Origin: E44-bin32 sp034430595
GTDB lineage: Bacteria; Chloroflexota; Anaerolineae; Anaerolineales; E44-bin32
Length of the DNA: 58,443 bases
Assembly (NCBI GenBank): GCA_034430595.1
Contig: DAOUEL010000086.1
Span: 1 to 58,443 of the forward strand
Direction: 5' to 3'
Shown: positions 1-7,759 of the stretch, piece after piece
Layout: each line of letters starts with the position of its first letter
Numbering within the stretch: position 1 is the stretch's first letter
Program-made: the position numbers and the translations under genes
The notes under the pieces: model-generated
What the model was told of the DNA's origin: nothing
What the model saw: only the letters and a program-made list of their open reading frames with translations
The model's database searches: none

Positions 1-1386
1 GAGCTGCTCGAGGATGGTCCGACAAAGGGAATATACCGAAAGCCACTCCACCCTTACACGCGCGGCCTGCTGGATAGTGTCCCGCGGCTGGGGGAGAACA
101 AGTCTGCCATCCGGCTAAGTCCAATCGAAGGTGCGATTCCAGGTCTGAATGAGCTGCCGCATGGCTGCATTTTCCGACCGCGCTGTCCGTTGGCGATTGA
201 AATATGTGAGCAGGATCCGCCGCTCTTTGAGAGCGGTCCTGACCGACTCTCCCGCTGCCACCGCTGGCAGGAGATCGATCGCGGCGAGGTGACGGCCCGC
301 CAGGAGCACCCCTTCTTTGAGCACCGCGTAGCTGCTGCTAAGCCCACTCAAATCCTTGATCTCCAAGGCGTCAAGGTACATTTCACACAACGTGGAAGGC
401 TGCCATCCAGGCTTTCTCGCGCCGAGACGAGTGGAGTGCGGGCCGTTGATGGTGTCAGCTTTCAAGTCAATCGCGGGCAAACAGTGGGTCTTGTCGGCGA
501 GAGCGGCAGCGGCAAGACCACTCTGGCTAGGTCCGTGATGGGGCTGACGCCGCTCACTGCCGGTGAGATGAAGTTGTTGGGACAAGCACTTCCTCCGAGC
601 CTGCGGGAGCGTGATAAAGCGATGCGCGCTCATCTACAAATCGTCACCCAGAATCCCTCCGAGGCCTTGAACCCTTATTTGACGGTCGGCGAGTCGCTGC
701 GCCGACCGCTGCAGACGATGCTCGGCTTTTCACGCGAGCAGGCCGAGCGGCGTGCGGCAGAGCTGCTTCAGGCGGTGCATCTGCGACCGGAGTATGGCCG
801 GCGATTCCCGGCTGAGCTGAGCGGGGGGGAGAAGCAGCGTGTCGTGATCGCCCGGGCATTTGCGACTAATCCGGATTTGCTCGTTGCGGATGAGGCAGTT
901 TCCTCGCTGGATGTATCCGTCCAGGCTTCCATCCTGAACCTGCTGAACGAGATGCAGGCTGAGCATGCAAGTGGGACGCTGTTCATCTCGCATGACCTGG
1001 CGGTAATCGGCTTTCTGGCGGACGATGTTGCCGTGATCTACCTCGGCAAGCTGATGGAGCGGTCACACATCGACACGCTGTTTGAGCCCCCGTATCATCC
1101 CTACACCGAGGCTCTGCTTGCGGCGATCCCGCTGATTGACCCTGATGCCCGGCAGGCTGAGATCCGGTTGGAGGGAGAGGTGCCCAGCGCGGTCGATGTT
1201 CCCACAGGTTGCCCGTTTCACACGCGCTGCCCCCGCTTCCTGGGGGACATCTGCGTCGAAGGGACTCCTCCGTGGCAGACCGGGCCGGACGGCAAGGAAA
1301 TCTTCTGCCATATTCCGCTCGAGCAGCTCCAACAGGATCAAAGCCGTATCTTCGAGTTCTCACAAGGTGAGGCTGGATCAACGTGA
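1..1386 (+). CDS. Peptide/nickel-type ABC transporter, fused double ATPase (5' partial)
   Basis: The reading frame is open from base 1, so the gene begins before the window. The first ~115 residues are the C-terminal end of one DppD-like ATPase: HPYTRGLL and a Cys-rich tail with FRPRCPLA. A second, complete DppF-like ATPase follows. It has Walker A GESGSGKTT, a Q-loop region, the signature LSGGEKQR, Walker B LLVADEAVSSLD and switch HDL, and ends with another oligopeptide-type C-terminal domain (TGCPFHTRCPR). Two ATPase units in one chain recall GsiA/YliA-type proteins. It would energise uptake of peptides or related solutes at the cytoplasmic face of the membrane. The stop overlaps the GTG start of the permease by 4 bases (GTGA), so the two are cotranslated. 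An ATG near 190 is internal to the first unit and is not the real start. Confidence 0.9.
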   Translation, partial: ELLEDGPTKGIYRKPLHPYTRGLLDSVPRLGENKSAIRLSPIEGAIPGLNELPHGCIFRPRCPLAIEICEQDPPLFESGPDRLSRCHRWQEIDRGEVTARQEHPFFEHRVAAAKPTQILDLQGVKVHFTQRGRLPSRLSRAETSGVRAVDGVSFQVNRGQTVGLVGESGSGKTTLARSVMGLTPLTAGEMKLLGQALPPSLRERDKAMRAHLQIVTQNPSEALNPYLTVGESLRRPLQTMLGFSREQAERRAAELLQAVHLRPEYGRRFPAELSGGEKQRVVIARAFATNPDLLVADEAVSSLDVSVQASILNLLNEMQAEHASGTLFISHDLAVIGFLADDVAVIYLGKLMERSHIDTLFEPPYHPYTEALLAAIPLIDPDARQAEIRLEGEVPSAVDVPTGCPFHTRCPRFLGDICVEGTPPWQTGPDGKEIFCHIPLEQLQQDQSRIFEFSQGEAGST

Positions 1387-2327
1387 CCCGCTTCGTACTT
1401 CGCCGTTTGGCCTTCCTGCTGCTGACGCTGCTGATCACCTCGATCATCGTCTTCGCCATCACCCAGCTCCTTCCGGGTGATGTGGCCCGCATCATCCTGG
1501 GACGGGAAGCTGGAGAAAATGCACTCGAGCAGCTGCGGCAGAGGCTGGGATTGAACGATCCACCTCTCGTTCAATACGGGCACTGGCTCTGGAATTTCGT
1601 ACGCGGTGACTGGGGTGAATCGTTCAGCACGCGCCTGCCGATTCGGACGGTCGTGCTGGAGCGGCTGCGCAACTCCCTCATGCTGGCCGGGATGATTATT
1701 GTCATGGCGATTCCGCTGGCATTGACCGCAGGCACCATTGCGGGATTTAACCGCGATCGGCCGATTGACAACCTCATCAGCGTGGCTTCGCTCTCTGTGG
1801 TTGGGCTTCCTGAGTTCGTCACCGGGCTGGTCCTGATCGAGCTGCTATCTTTTAAATTACGCTTATTACCGGCGAATTCCTCCATCCAGGTCGATGCTGG
1901 ATTCTTCGAAGCCCTGCCGATGCTGATCCTGCCGGCTTTGACCGCTACGCTCGTACTTCTGGCTTATATCGCCCGCCTGACGCGAGCTGGCGTGATCGAG
2001 GAGCTTAAGCAGCCCTACGTCCGGACGGCGGTATTAAAGGGGTTACCCTGGAGCAGTGTAATGTTACGGCATGTACTGCGTAACGCCCTCCTGCCCACGA
2101 TCACTGTGATCGCCATCAGCTTCGGCTGGCTGGTCAGCGGCCTGATTGTCGTTGAAAACGTCTTCAACTATCCCGGCCTGGGCCGGCTGCTCGTTTTCGC
2201 CATCGACCGCCGCGATCTCCCACTGCTCCAAGCCGTGACCATGATTACGGTTCTGGGTTATGCAGTTTCCAATCTTGGCGCGGACCTGCTTTATGCAGCC
2301 CTCAACCCGCGCATCCGGTTGAGCTGA
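1383..2327 (+). CDS. Peptide-type ABC transporter permease (OppB/DppB family)
   Basis: A 314-residue integral membrane protein of usual OppB/DppB length. It opens with the family's N-terminal pattern (RFVLRRLAFLLLTLL, first membrane segment), then a periplasmic region containing LGLNDPPLVQYGHWL, and about six membrane segments in all. The C-terminal half carries the EAA-like coupling loop (YVRTAVLKGLPW) and the family pattern VVENVFNYPGLGRLL. The GTG start overlaps the ATPase stop by four bases. No OppC-like second permease or solute-binding protein follows, so these presumably lie upstream of the window or the permease forms a homodimer. Substrate cannot be read from sequence; peptides are the family default. 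Confidence 0.9.
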   Translation: MTRFVLRRLAFLLLTLLITSIIVFAITQLLPGDVARIILGREAGENALEQLRQRLGLNDPPLVQYGHWLWNFVRGDWGESFSTRLPIRTVVLERLRNSLMLAGMIIVMAIPLALTAGTIAGFNRDRPIDNLISVASLSVVGLPEFVTGLVLIELLSFKLRLLPANSSIQVDAGFFEALPMLILPALTATLVLLAYIARLTRAGVIEELKQPYVRTAVLKGLPWSSVMLRHVLRNALLPTITVIAISFGWLVSGLIVVENVFNYPGLGRLLVFAIDRRDLPLLQAVTMITVLGYAVSNLGADLLYAALNPRIRLS

Positions 2328-2347
2328 CGGACCTACCCCGATCGACG

Positions 2348-2770
2348 CTAATCATGTTCCAGGCGGTCGGAAAGACGTCTGTGTTCCACCATGATACAGG
2401 CGTCCATGACCACGCCCAGGCCGGCGGCGCGGGCCCGGGAAGCGGCACCCTCGTGGCGAAGTCCCAGCTGCATCCAGATGTACTTTGCACGAATATCGAT
2501 TGCCTGCTCGACAATCCCCGGTATATGTTCCGGTCGGCGGAAAATGAGCACGCACTCGACCGGGAAGGGGATGGCATGGAGATCGGGGAAGGCTGGAGAT
2601 CCGAGAGCTTCCGACAGCTCGGGGTTTACCGGCACGATCCTGTATCCGGCGCGCTGCATATAGGCTGGAACGTAATAACCAGCCCGAACCGGGATCGATG
2701 ACAGGCCAACTACGGCCAGTGTGTGAGCCCGACGCAGGATTTCAAGCTCGAGCTGCTCTATCTTGTCCAT
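2348..2770 (-). CDS. CoA-binding domain protein (YccU-like)
   Basis: A 140-residue stand-alone Rossmann-type CoA-binding domain. The N-terminal strand and loop TLAVVGLSSIPVRAGYYVPAYMQ, the following RIVPVNPE and the central YIWMQLGLRHE are typical of the YccU/CoA-binding family, and the length fits the stand-alone form. Members bind CoA or a nucleotide through the fold shared with succinyl-CoA synthetase alpha; the cellular role is generally unknown. It is convergent with the ABC permease, 20 bases away. Its own upstream neighbour on the same strand (PhnD-like) ends 69 bases before its start, so a shared transcript is possible but not shown. Confidence 0.8.
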   Translation of the reverse strand: MDKIEQLELEILRRAHTLAVVGLSSIPVRAGYYVPAYMQRAGYRIVPVNPELSEALGSPAFPDLHAIPFPVECVLIFRRPEHIPGIVEQAIDIRAKYIWMQLGLRHEGAASRARAAGLGVVMDACIMVEHRRLSDRLEHD

Positions 2771-2839
2771 GTCACTCTAGGACCGTCGCAATTCAACCCT
2801 CGCTGCACAAGATCCCTCGTCCCTATCACGGATTGCATA

Positions 2840-3640
2840 TTAAAGGTTTATCACTTCTGCGATCTTCGTCATCTCACGGATAGGGTCATAATCATCATCA
2901 TCCACCGCCGCGAAGCGGACAGCCTGGTGCCGCTCGAGCAGCGGTCGGCCGACGCGCGATCGATGCATCGTGAGCAGCGCTTCCCGGATCGAATCCACCG
3001 TTTCTTTCTGGAGCAGGGTCGAAGCGACGAGGGGCGGAATCGGACTGGGACCGAAAGTTTCGATTACCCGCAGCTCGGCTGCGAGAGGAGGCCGCAGGAG
3101 GAGCTCGGTTTCGAGCACCGTACTGTCTACCGCGACTGCGTCGATCGTACCTGTAAGGATGGCTTCAATGGCCTGTTGGTGGCTGCCGGATTGGATAACT
3201 CGGCTGAAAAAGGAACCGTCGAGTCCGCGCCGCGCCAGTTCATACCGGACGAGATTGTACCCAGAGTGTGAGTTTGGCTCGTTGTAGCCCCAGACCGCGT
3301 TTCTGAGATCGGTAAACTGCCAGAAGTCAGATGCGCTTCGAACGATGACATCCGAGAAATATACCGGTCGTCCTTCATAACGGCTGCCAGCCAACACGGG
3401 AGCGGCTAGCAGTTTCACCCCGGCTGGCCGGGCATCCGCTTTCTGTACGTAGGGCAGCCCGCAGATCCAGGCCAGTTGGATTTCACCACGGTCAAGCGCG
3501 GCTTCTCGCTCCTGCCAGGTCATTCTATCCACGAATTCTATTTCGATCTCAACTGATTGCTGCACGAAGCGAATGACATCGCGCATGAAGTCATCTGCGT
3601 TGGGCGCCTGACAGGAACCAAAGAGGAGTTTCGGCATCAT
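2840..3640 (-). CDS. PhnD-like phosphate/phosphonate-type solute-binding protein without signal peptide
   Basis: A 266-residue protein with the PhnD/SsuA/transferrin-type periplasmic-binding fold: KLLFGSCQAPN at the start, then LAWICGLPYVQKAD, SASDFWQFTDLRNAVWGYNEPNSHSGYN and a C-terminal lobe containing IDAVAVDSTVLE. Family members usually carry a signal peptide, but here the mature fold begins within a few residues of the ATG, so the protein is predicted to be cytoplasmic. No permease or ATPase sits beside it. It may act as a soluble binder or sensor. A TATACT hexamer lies 10 bases before the start codon, suggesting a very short leader. Ligand is unknown. Confidence 0.75.
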   Translation of the reverse strand: MMPKLLFGSCQAPNADDFMRDVIRFVQQSVEIEIEFVDRMTWQEREAALDRGEIQLAWICGLPYVQKADARPAGVKLLAAPVLAGSRYEGRPVYFSDVIVRSASDFWQFTDLRNAVWGYNEPNSHSGYNLVRYELARRGLDGSFFSRVIQSGSHQQAIEAILTGTIDAVAVDSTVLETELLLRPPLAAELRVIETFGPSPIPPLVASTLLQKETVDSIREALLTMHRSRVGRPLLERHQAVRFAAVDDDDYDPIREMTKIAEVINL

Positions 3641-3778
3641 ATTCTGACCAAGTATATCGCCTTTAGCTGACAGGAAACTTTACTCTAACAAGCGGCTGCA
3701 GGTCGTCATCAGGGCTGCTTTGGATTATCATTGCAAAGAACACCTCTCCGTATCGCAGGGCCGATGGAAGGAGCACTC

Positions 3779-4543
3779 ATGCGAACACCGATCATTGCCG
3801 GAAACTGGAAGATGAACTTCGGCCGGGTAGAGCAAGCGACGGCGTTCGTGCGCAAGATTCGCACCCCGTTGAATAACTGCAAAGGCGTCGAGCGAGTCAT
3901 TTGTCCTCCCTTCACGGTGCTGTACGCGCTGGCCGATGTCCTCGGCGCGACCGAAATCGGGCTGGGAGGACAGAACATGCACTGGGAGGAGCAGGGGGCA
4001 CACACGGGAGAGATATCGCCTGTCATGCTGGCCGATACCTGCCAGTATGTCATCCTGGGGCATTCCGAGCGCCGGGCCCAGGCCTCGCAGGCCGATTCGG
4101 ACGCTGCCATTCAACGCAAGGTTGCAGCTGCGCTGGAACACGAGCTGACGCCGATCATATGCGTCGGCGAAAACGCCGGGCAGCGGGAAGCTGGTGAGAC
4201 GCATACCTGGGTCTCAGCGCAGGTCGCATCGGCGCTGGATGGATTGACGCCCGACCAGGTATCGCAAGTTATCTTCGCCTATGAGCCGCTCTGGGCGATC
4301 GGGAGCGGGCAGCCTGCGACTGCAGCCGAAGCGAACCGGGTGATTGGCCTCACCATCCGGGGCAAGGTCGCCGAGCTGTTCGGCGAGGGAACGGCTGCGC
4401 AGTTGCGGGTGCAGTACGGTGGAAGCGTGACGGCCGAGAACATTGCAGAGTTCATGGCGATGCCCGAAATCGACGGTGCGCTCGTGGGCGGAGCATCTCT
4501 GAAAGAGAGCTTCGTCGATCTGGTACGCGCCGCCGCTCAATAA
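3779..4543 (+). CDS. tpiA: Triosephosphate isomerase
   Basis: A 254-residue TIM-barrel enzyme interconverting dihydroxyacetone phosphate and glyceraldehyde-3-phosphate in the cytoplasm. Visible catalytic parts are GNWKMN with the active-site Lys, ILGHSERR with the His, FAYEPLWAIG with the catalytic Glu, and the phosphate-gripping C-terminal loops YGGSV and GALVGGASL. The start at 3779 is chosen because AAGGAG lies five bases upstream and the protein then begins MRTPIIAGNWK; an earlier in-frame start would add 16 residues of unrelated sequence. It is convergent with the BMC operon, and both share one terminator hairpin. That places TPI next to an aldolase that makes its substrate. Length and motifs are fully ordinary. 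Confidence 0.97.
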   Translation: MRTPIIAGNWKMNFGRVEQATAFVRKIRTPLNNCKGVERVICPPFTVLYALADVLGATEIGLGGQNMHWEEQGAHTGEISPVMLADTCQYVILGHSERRAQASQADSDAAIQRKVAAALEHELTPIICVGENAGQREAGETHTWVSAQVASALDGLTPDQVSQVIFAYEPLWAIGSGQPATAAEANRVIGLTIRGKVAELFGEGTAAQLRVQYGGSVTAENIAEFMAMPEIDGALVGGASLKESFVDLVRAAAQ

Positions 4544-4565
4544 ATCTTCCCGGTTTCTTCCAAGA

Positions 4566-4592
4566 GAAAAGCCCCGCATGGCGGGGCTTTTA
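4566..4592. terminator. Bidirectional Rho-independent terminator between tpiA and the BMC operon
   Basis: A perfect seven-base-pair stem (4571-4577 with 4581-4587) with a three-base loop is flanked by AAAA on the left and TTTT on the right. It can therefore act on both strands. It sits 23 bases after the tpiA stop and 26 bases beyond the last BMC gene. Confidence 0.9.
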
Positions 4593-4617
4593 ATACATGT
4601 CAAGTGCGAAGGTGGCT

Positions 4618-4890
4618 TTAAGCGCGAACGGAGACCTCGTCGACGATGCCGACAATCACCGCCCGGACCGCGCCCGGATCGAGGTTGAGAACCTGGCGGG
4701 CTCCATTGCCCTCGTCGATCACAAGCACCGTATCGCCCGGACCAGCCTGGACGGTATCGACGGCGATGTCATATTCGCCGGTCTCCTCGCCGTGTAGATC
4801 GAGCTGATCCACAAGCAGCAGCTTGCGGCGTTCGAGGTGCGAGATTTTGATCGTGGCGACGACCGTGCCGATCACTTTACCGATGTACAT
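4618..4890 (-). CDS. BMC-P shell vertex protein (EutN/CcmL family), copy 3 of the operon
   Basis: A 90-residue pentamer-forming vertex protein of the EutN/CcmL family, which caps the vertices of the icosahedral shell. The start MYIGKVIGTVVATIK, the middle AGPGDTVLVIDEGNGARQV and the end VRAVIVGIVDEVSV are the standard three parts of the family. The ATG at 4890 shares its A with the TGA stop of the preceding BMC-P gene, with AAAGGTG just upstream, so translation is coupled. A TTG one codon earlier is possible but less likely. It is the last gene of the operon, ending 26 bases before the shared terminator. It is one of three divergent BMC-P paralogues here. Confidence 0.95.
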   Translation of the reverse strand: MYIGKVIGTVVATIKISHLERRKLLLVDQLDLHGEETGEYDIAVDTVQAGPGDTVLVIDEGNGARQVLNLDPGAVRAVIVGIVDEVSVRA

Positions 4891-5216
4891 CAAGCACCTT
4901 TGTTTAAATCGATCCAGTGTGCCGTCGGTTTGCTCCGCCGTTCGCCGGTCTCAATGTTGACTTCATCCACGATGCCGGTGATTGCCAGGTCAACCGGGAC
5001 AAAGACCTCGGGCAGTGCCTGCGCCCCCTCCCGGCTGGCGACCATAAAAACAAGTTCACCAGGCCCGGCCTGGGCTGTGGCATCGGCCGCGATCAGCGGA
5101 CTGCCTTTCGGCTTCCGTTCCTCATCGAGTGGCTGTACGACCAGGAATTTGATCCCGTCCAGGCCTTCGTACTTCTTGGTGGCGACAACGGTCCCAATCA
5201 CACGGGCGAATTTCAT
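4890..5216 (-). CDS. BMC-P shell vertex protein (EutN/CcmL family), copy 2
   Basis: A 108-residue EutN/CcmL pentamer protein. It has MKFARVIGTVVATKKYEGL at the start, the loop AGPGELVFMVASREGAQAL and the end VDLAITGIVDEVN, followed by a ~20-residue tail that the other two copies lack (GERRSKPTAHW region). The tail makes it longer than the typical ~90 residues and could protrude from the pentamer or interact with cargo; this is inference. The ATG overlaps the stop of the BMC-T gene by four bases (ATGA), and its own stop overlaps the next BMC-P start. The chain of overlaps indicates tightly coupled translation. Confidence 0.95.
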   Translation of the reverse strand: MKFARVIGTVVATKKYEGLDGIKFLVVQPLDEERKPKGSPLIAADATAQAGPGELVFMVASREGAQALPEVFVPVDLAITGIVDEVNIETGERRSKPTAHWIDLNKGA

Positions 5217-5836
5217 GGCTCATGCCTCGTGCGCTGACTGAAGCGGGTGGCAGAGCCCAGGTTGTCCCACATCGCCGCATGCAGCTGTGGAATGACCACC
5301 TGGCGGACGAGCAGTTCCGGCTGCTCGAGCACACCCACGCCGATCTCAACCGCTGCTTCCACATCCGCCACCAGGCCTGAGAAGAGCACAATACCCTTGC
5401 CTCCCAGCCCGTCGGCCAGCCGGACCTCGAGCAGGCGGACTTCAGCGCCTTTAACCCCTGCGTCTGCAGCATGGATCGCAGCTGCCACGGTGGTCGTCTC
5501 AATTACGCCGACCGAATCCTGCGGCTCTGGCACCCGTCCGCCGGCCAGCGCGTTTACAACATCCACATGCACTCGGGGCAGATAAACGGTGTCCAGCACC
5601 ATCCCTCCGCCGACGAGGCGCCCGGCGTCAAGCGATTCTTCCACGTCGGCGACGTCGCCGCCTATCAGCACCAGGTACTTTCCGGGCTGTACAGTTCCGC
5701 TCCGGATGATTTTTATCGGGGCGCGTTTGACCATCGCGTCGGCCGATTCGATCCCGGACGCGATGCTGCTGAACTCAATCAGCGCCAGGGCCGGTTCCAG
5801 CATGCCATCGAACACAGATTGCTCAGCCATAGTCAT
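5213..5836 (-). CDS. BMC-T tandem-domain shell protein
   Basis: A 207-residue shell protein made of two BMC domains, forming a trimer that tiles like a hexamer. Domain 1 (about 10-95) has ALALIEFSSIASGIESADAM and the pore-side segment SGTVQPGKYLVLIGG. Domain 2 (about 105-190) has DSVGVIETTTVAAAIHAADAG and GGKGIVLFSGLVADVEAAV. No cysteine is seen near the predicted pore loops, so a PduT-like Fe-S pore is unlikely. The start is set at the ATG of an ATGA overlap with the aldehyde dehydrogenase stop; a second ATG two codons later is equally possible. A longer upstream reading would only be antisense-like sequence inside the dehydrogenase gene. It is probably of the single-layer trimer class. Confidence 0.93.
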   Translation of the reverse strand: MTMAEQSVFDGMLEPALALIEFSSIASGIESADAMVKRAPIKIIRSGTVQPGKYLVLIGGDVADVEESLDAGRLVGGGMVLDTVYLPRVHVDVVNALAGGRVPEPQDSVGVIETTTVAAAIHAADAGVKGAEVRLLEVRLADGLGGKGIVLFSGLVADVEAAVEIGVGVLEQPELLVRQVVIPQLHAAMWDNLGSATRFSQRTRHEP

Positions 5837-7305
5837 ACGATCCGGAAGGAATCTTTCAGCACGCAGCGTCGAATGCGGCTGAAGCTGATCGGATTGGTGA
5901 TGCCCTCGCCGGTTGGGCTGGCGATGGTAAAGGAGCAGAAGCCCTCCCCACCATAACCCAGGCCGGCAAATGCCGGGCCGTTCTTGACAAAGATACTGCA
6001 ATCCATTTCGCGTGCCATGCGGCTCAGATTGTCAAGGTTTTTTGAATGCATCGTGGCAGTGTGGCGGAAACCGTGCTCGGCGATCTTTGCCTGGTCGATG
6101 CCCTCATCGGCATCGTGCACCCGTACCAGGGGCAGGATTGGCATCATCTGCTCTGAAAATACCAATGGGTGATCGGCCGGCACATCGACCAATACCAGCC
6201 GCACTTCATCACCGGCGCTGATGCCGATCTCGTTCAAGAGCACGTTAGCGTTCTTGCCGATGAAGTCTTTGTTCATCACGCCATGTTTGCCCGTCTGGGG
6301 TGGTTCAGCGAAGATCGAACGCATCAACTTTTCGAGCTGTTCGGCGTCGATTTCGTAGGCACCGTTATGAACCATGGCCCGTTTGAGATCGTCGGCAATG
6401 CTGTGTACGGCGAATACTTCCTTCTCGTCGATGCAGATGATGTTGTTATCGAAGGAAGCCCCGCGCACGATGTCACTGCCGGCTTGTTCGATATCGGCTG
6501 TTTCATCGACGACGGCCGGGGGATTGCCCGGTCCAGCGCATACCGCACGCTTCCCAGACTGCATCGCAGCCCGGACCACACCGATGCCGCCGGTCACCGT
6601 CAGCAGGTTGACGTCGTGATGATGCATTACCTCCTGGGCAGTTTCGATCGTCGGCTCGGCCAGCCCGACGACCAGGTTGGCCGGGCCGCCAGCCTCTCGA
6701 ATCGCCTGGTCCATGAGCTTGACTGTACGGTTGGAGCAGGACCTGGCGCTGGGGTGAGCGTTGAAGACGACGGCATTCCCTACGGCGATCATGTTGATGC
6801 CGTTGCAGATCACGGTCGAGGTCGGATTTGTGCTGGGGATCATCGATCCAATCACGCCGTACGGTGCAAACTCGACCAGCGTCATGCCCCCGTCACCGGT
6901 CCAGGCGGTTGGATCGAGAATTTCCGTACCAGGTGTCTTGTTGGCGTTGAGCAGGTTTTTCTCGATTTTGTCTTCGTAACGCCCCATACCCGTTTCCTGC
7001 CAGGCCTCGTAGGCTAGCAGCTGGGCGTTCTCACGCATCGTGCGGCGAACATGGGCGATCATCTGCTCGCGCAGCGCCAGCGGCATGTCATGCAGCTGCT
7101 TGAATGCCAGGCGGGCGGCGGCGACGGCCTCGTCTACTCGCGAAAAGAGGTTATCGCCACCTGTCACAGCAGGTGGGAGCGTAGGTTTGGGCGGCGGTGT
7201 CCTGCTCGTTTCGGGTAGCGGGCCGTGGCGAACCCGTTCGCCCTGGCGCAGTTCCGACATGACCTGCTGGACGATCGTATCGATCCGGGTATCATCCAAC
7301 ATCAT
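5833..7305 (-). CDS. CoA-acylating aldehyde dehydrogenase of the microcompartment (PduP/EutE-like)
   Basis: A 490-residue aldehyde dehydrogenase that oxidises an aldehyde to acyl-CoA with NAD and CoA, here predicted to convert acetaldehyde to acetyl-CoA in the shell lumen. The core starts near residue 53. It contains APYGVIGSMIPSTNPTSTV, the glycine-rich VTGGIGVVRAAM region and the catalytic Cys at about 291 in DNNIICIDEKEV, the PduP/EutE pattern. The first ~20 residues form a predicted amphipathic helix (DDTRIDTIVQQVMSELRQ), followed by a Pro-rich linker to about 46. That is the layout of an encapsulation peptide. The ATG start overlaps the upstream BMC-P stop by four bases, and its stop overlaps the BMC-T start. 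It is the signature enzyme of the operon. Confidence 0.96.
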   Translation of the reverse strand: MMLDDTRIDTIVQQVMSELRQGERVRHGPLPETSRTPPPKPTLPPAVTGGDNLFSRVDEAVAAARLAFKQLHDMPLALREQMIAHVRRTMRENAQLLAYEAWQETGMGRYEDKIEKNLLNANKTPGTEILDPTAWTGDGGMTLVEFAPYGVIGSMIPSTNPTSTVICNGINMIAVGNAVVFNAHPSARSCSNRTVKLMDQAIREAGGPANLVVGLAEPTIETAQEVMHHHDVNLLTVTGGIGVVRAAMQSGKRAVCAGPGNPPAVVDETADIEQAGSDIVRGASFDNNIICIDEKEVFAVHSIADDLKRAMVHNGAYEIDAEQLEKLMRSIFAEPPQTGKHGVMNKDFIGKNANVLLNEIGISAGDEVRLVLVDVPADHPLVFSEQMMPILPLVRVHDADEGIDQAKIAEHGFRHTATMHSKNLDNLSRMAREMDCSIFVKNGPAFAGLGYGGEGFCSFTIASPTGEGITNPISFSRIRRCVLKDSFRIV

Positions 7306-7601
7306 TCCGCCTCAGCTTTATTGTATGTAATCCGGCCGTCTACTTCGAGCACGTCGACGATGGCCATGATGACGCCATCGCATGGGCGCTTATCGGTAAA
7401 CTTCGTCTGGCGCGCCGCGCTGCCGGTTGCATACAGCACGACCTCGCCCAGGCCAGCACCGACCGCGTCAGCCGCGACCCGGTAGCCGCCGGTTTCCTTT
7501 CCCTCGATATCAAGCTGTTTCAGGACCAGAAATTTCAGCCCTTCCAGGCTCTCTTCTTTTCGAGTCGCAACCAGGGTTCCAACAACTTTCCCCAGCAGCA
7601 T
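7302..7601 (-). CDS. BMC-P shell vertex protein (EutN/CcmL family), copy 1
   Basis: A 99-residue EutN/CcmL family pentamer protein. Its start MLLGKVVGTLVATRKEESL, middle AGLGEVVLYATGSAARQT and end CDGVIMAIVDVLEVDG fit the family. A strong AAGGAGG site lies six bases before the ATG. It is the first gene after the large hairpin that follows BMC-H, and its stop overlaps the aldehyde dehydrogenase start (ATGA). This suggests it opens a second, translationally coupled block of the operon (P1, dehydrogenase, BMC-T, P2, P3). Confidence 0.95.
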   Translation of the reverse strand: MLLGKVVGTLVATRKEESLEGLKFLVLKQLDIEGKETGGYRVAADAVGAGLGEVVLYATGSAARQTKFTDKRPCDGVIMAIVDVLEVDGRITYNKAEAE

Positions 7602-7683
7602 CGTAGCCTCCTTCGCTGCATCGCTTCCTGCAGCGGTCAGGCCTCATGCGTCGCGCGATCGCTCTCGTACGGGCTCTCAAGTG

Positions 7684-7737
7684 GACCCAGGTTGAATTGG
7701 GTCTACCCGGTCAGGCGCTTCTCGGCGCCTGACCGGG
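7684..7737 (-). promoter_or_regulatory. Strong intercistronic hairpin after the BMC-H gene
   Basis: A perfect 13-bp stem (7706-7718 with 7725-7737) with a six-base loop lies 22 bases beyond the BMC-H stop. A smaller GACCCA/TGGGTC stem (7684-7689 with 7698-7703) follows it. There is no T-tract on the minus strand, so it is not a normal terminator. Such elements after a shell gene often stabilise upstream mRNA or partly stop transcription, which would raise BMC-H over the downstream vertex and enzyme genes. That role is inferred. Confidence 0.6.
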
Positions 7738-7759
7738 AGAACCATTACGGCAGGACCGA

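Noticed and set aside
2723..3271. A 182-codon plus-strand open frame opposite the PhnD-like gene
   Set aside because: Antisense shadow of a recognisable binding protein.
5213..6001. BMC-T gene read from an upstream start at 6001
   Set aside because: The extra 55 residues overlap the end of the dehydrogenase in another frame and do not resemble a BMC domain. The ATGA overlap start gives normal length.
6169..7017. A 282-codon plus-strand open frame inside the aldehyde dehydrogenase gene
   Set aside because: It is antisense to a well-supported enzyme, has no recognisable motif and no ribosome site, and reflects high-GC codon structure.
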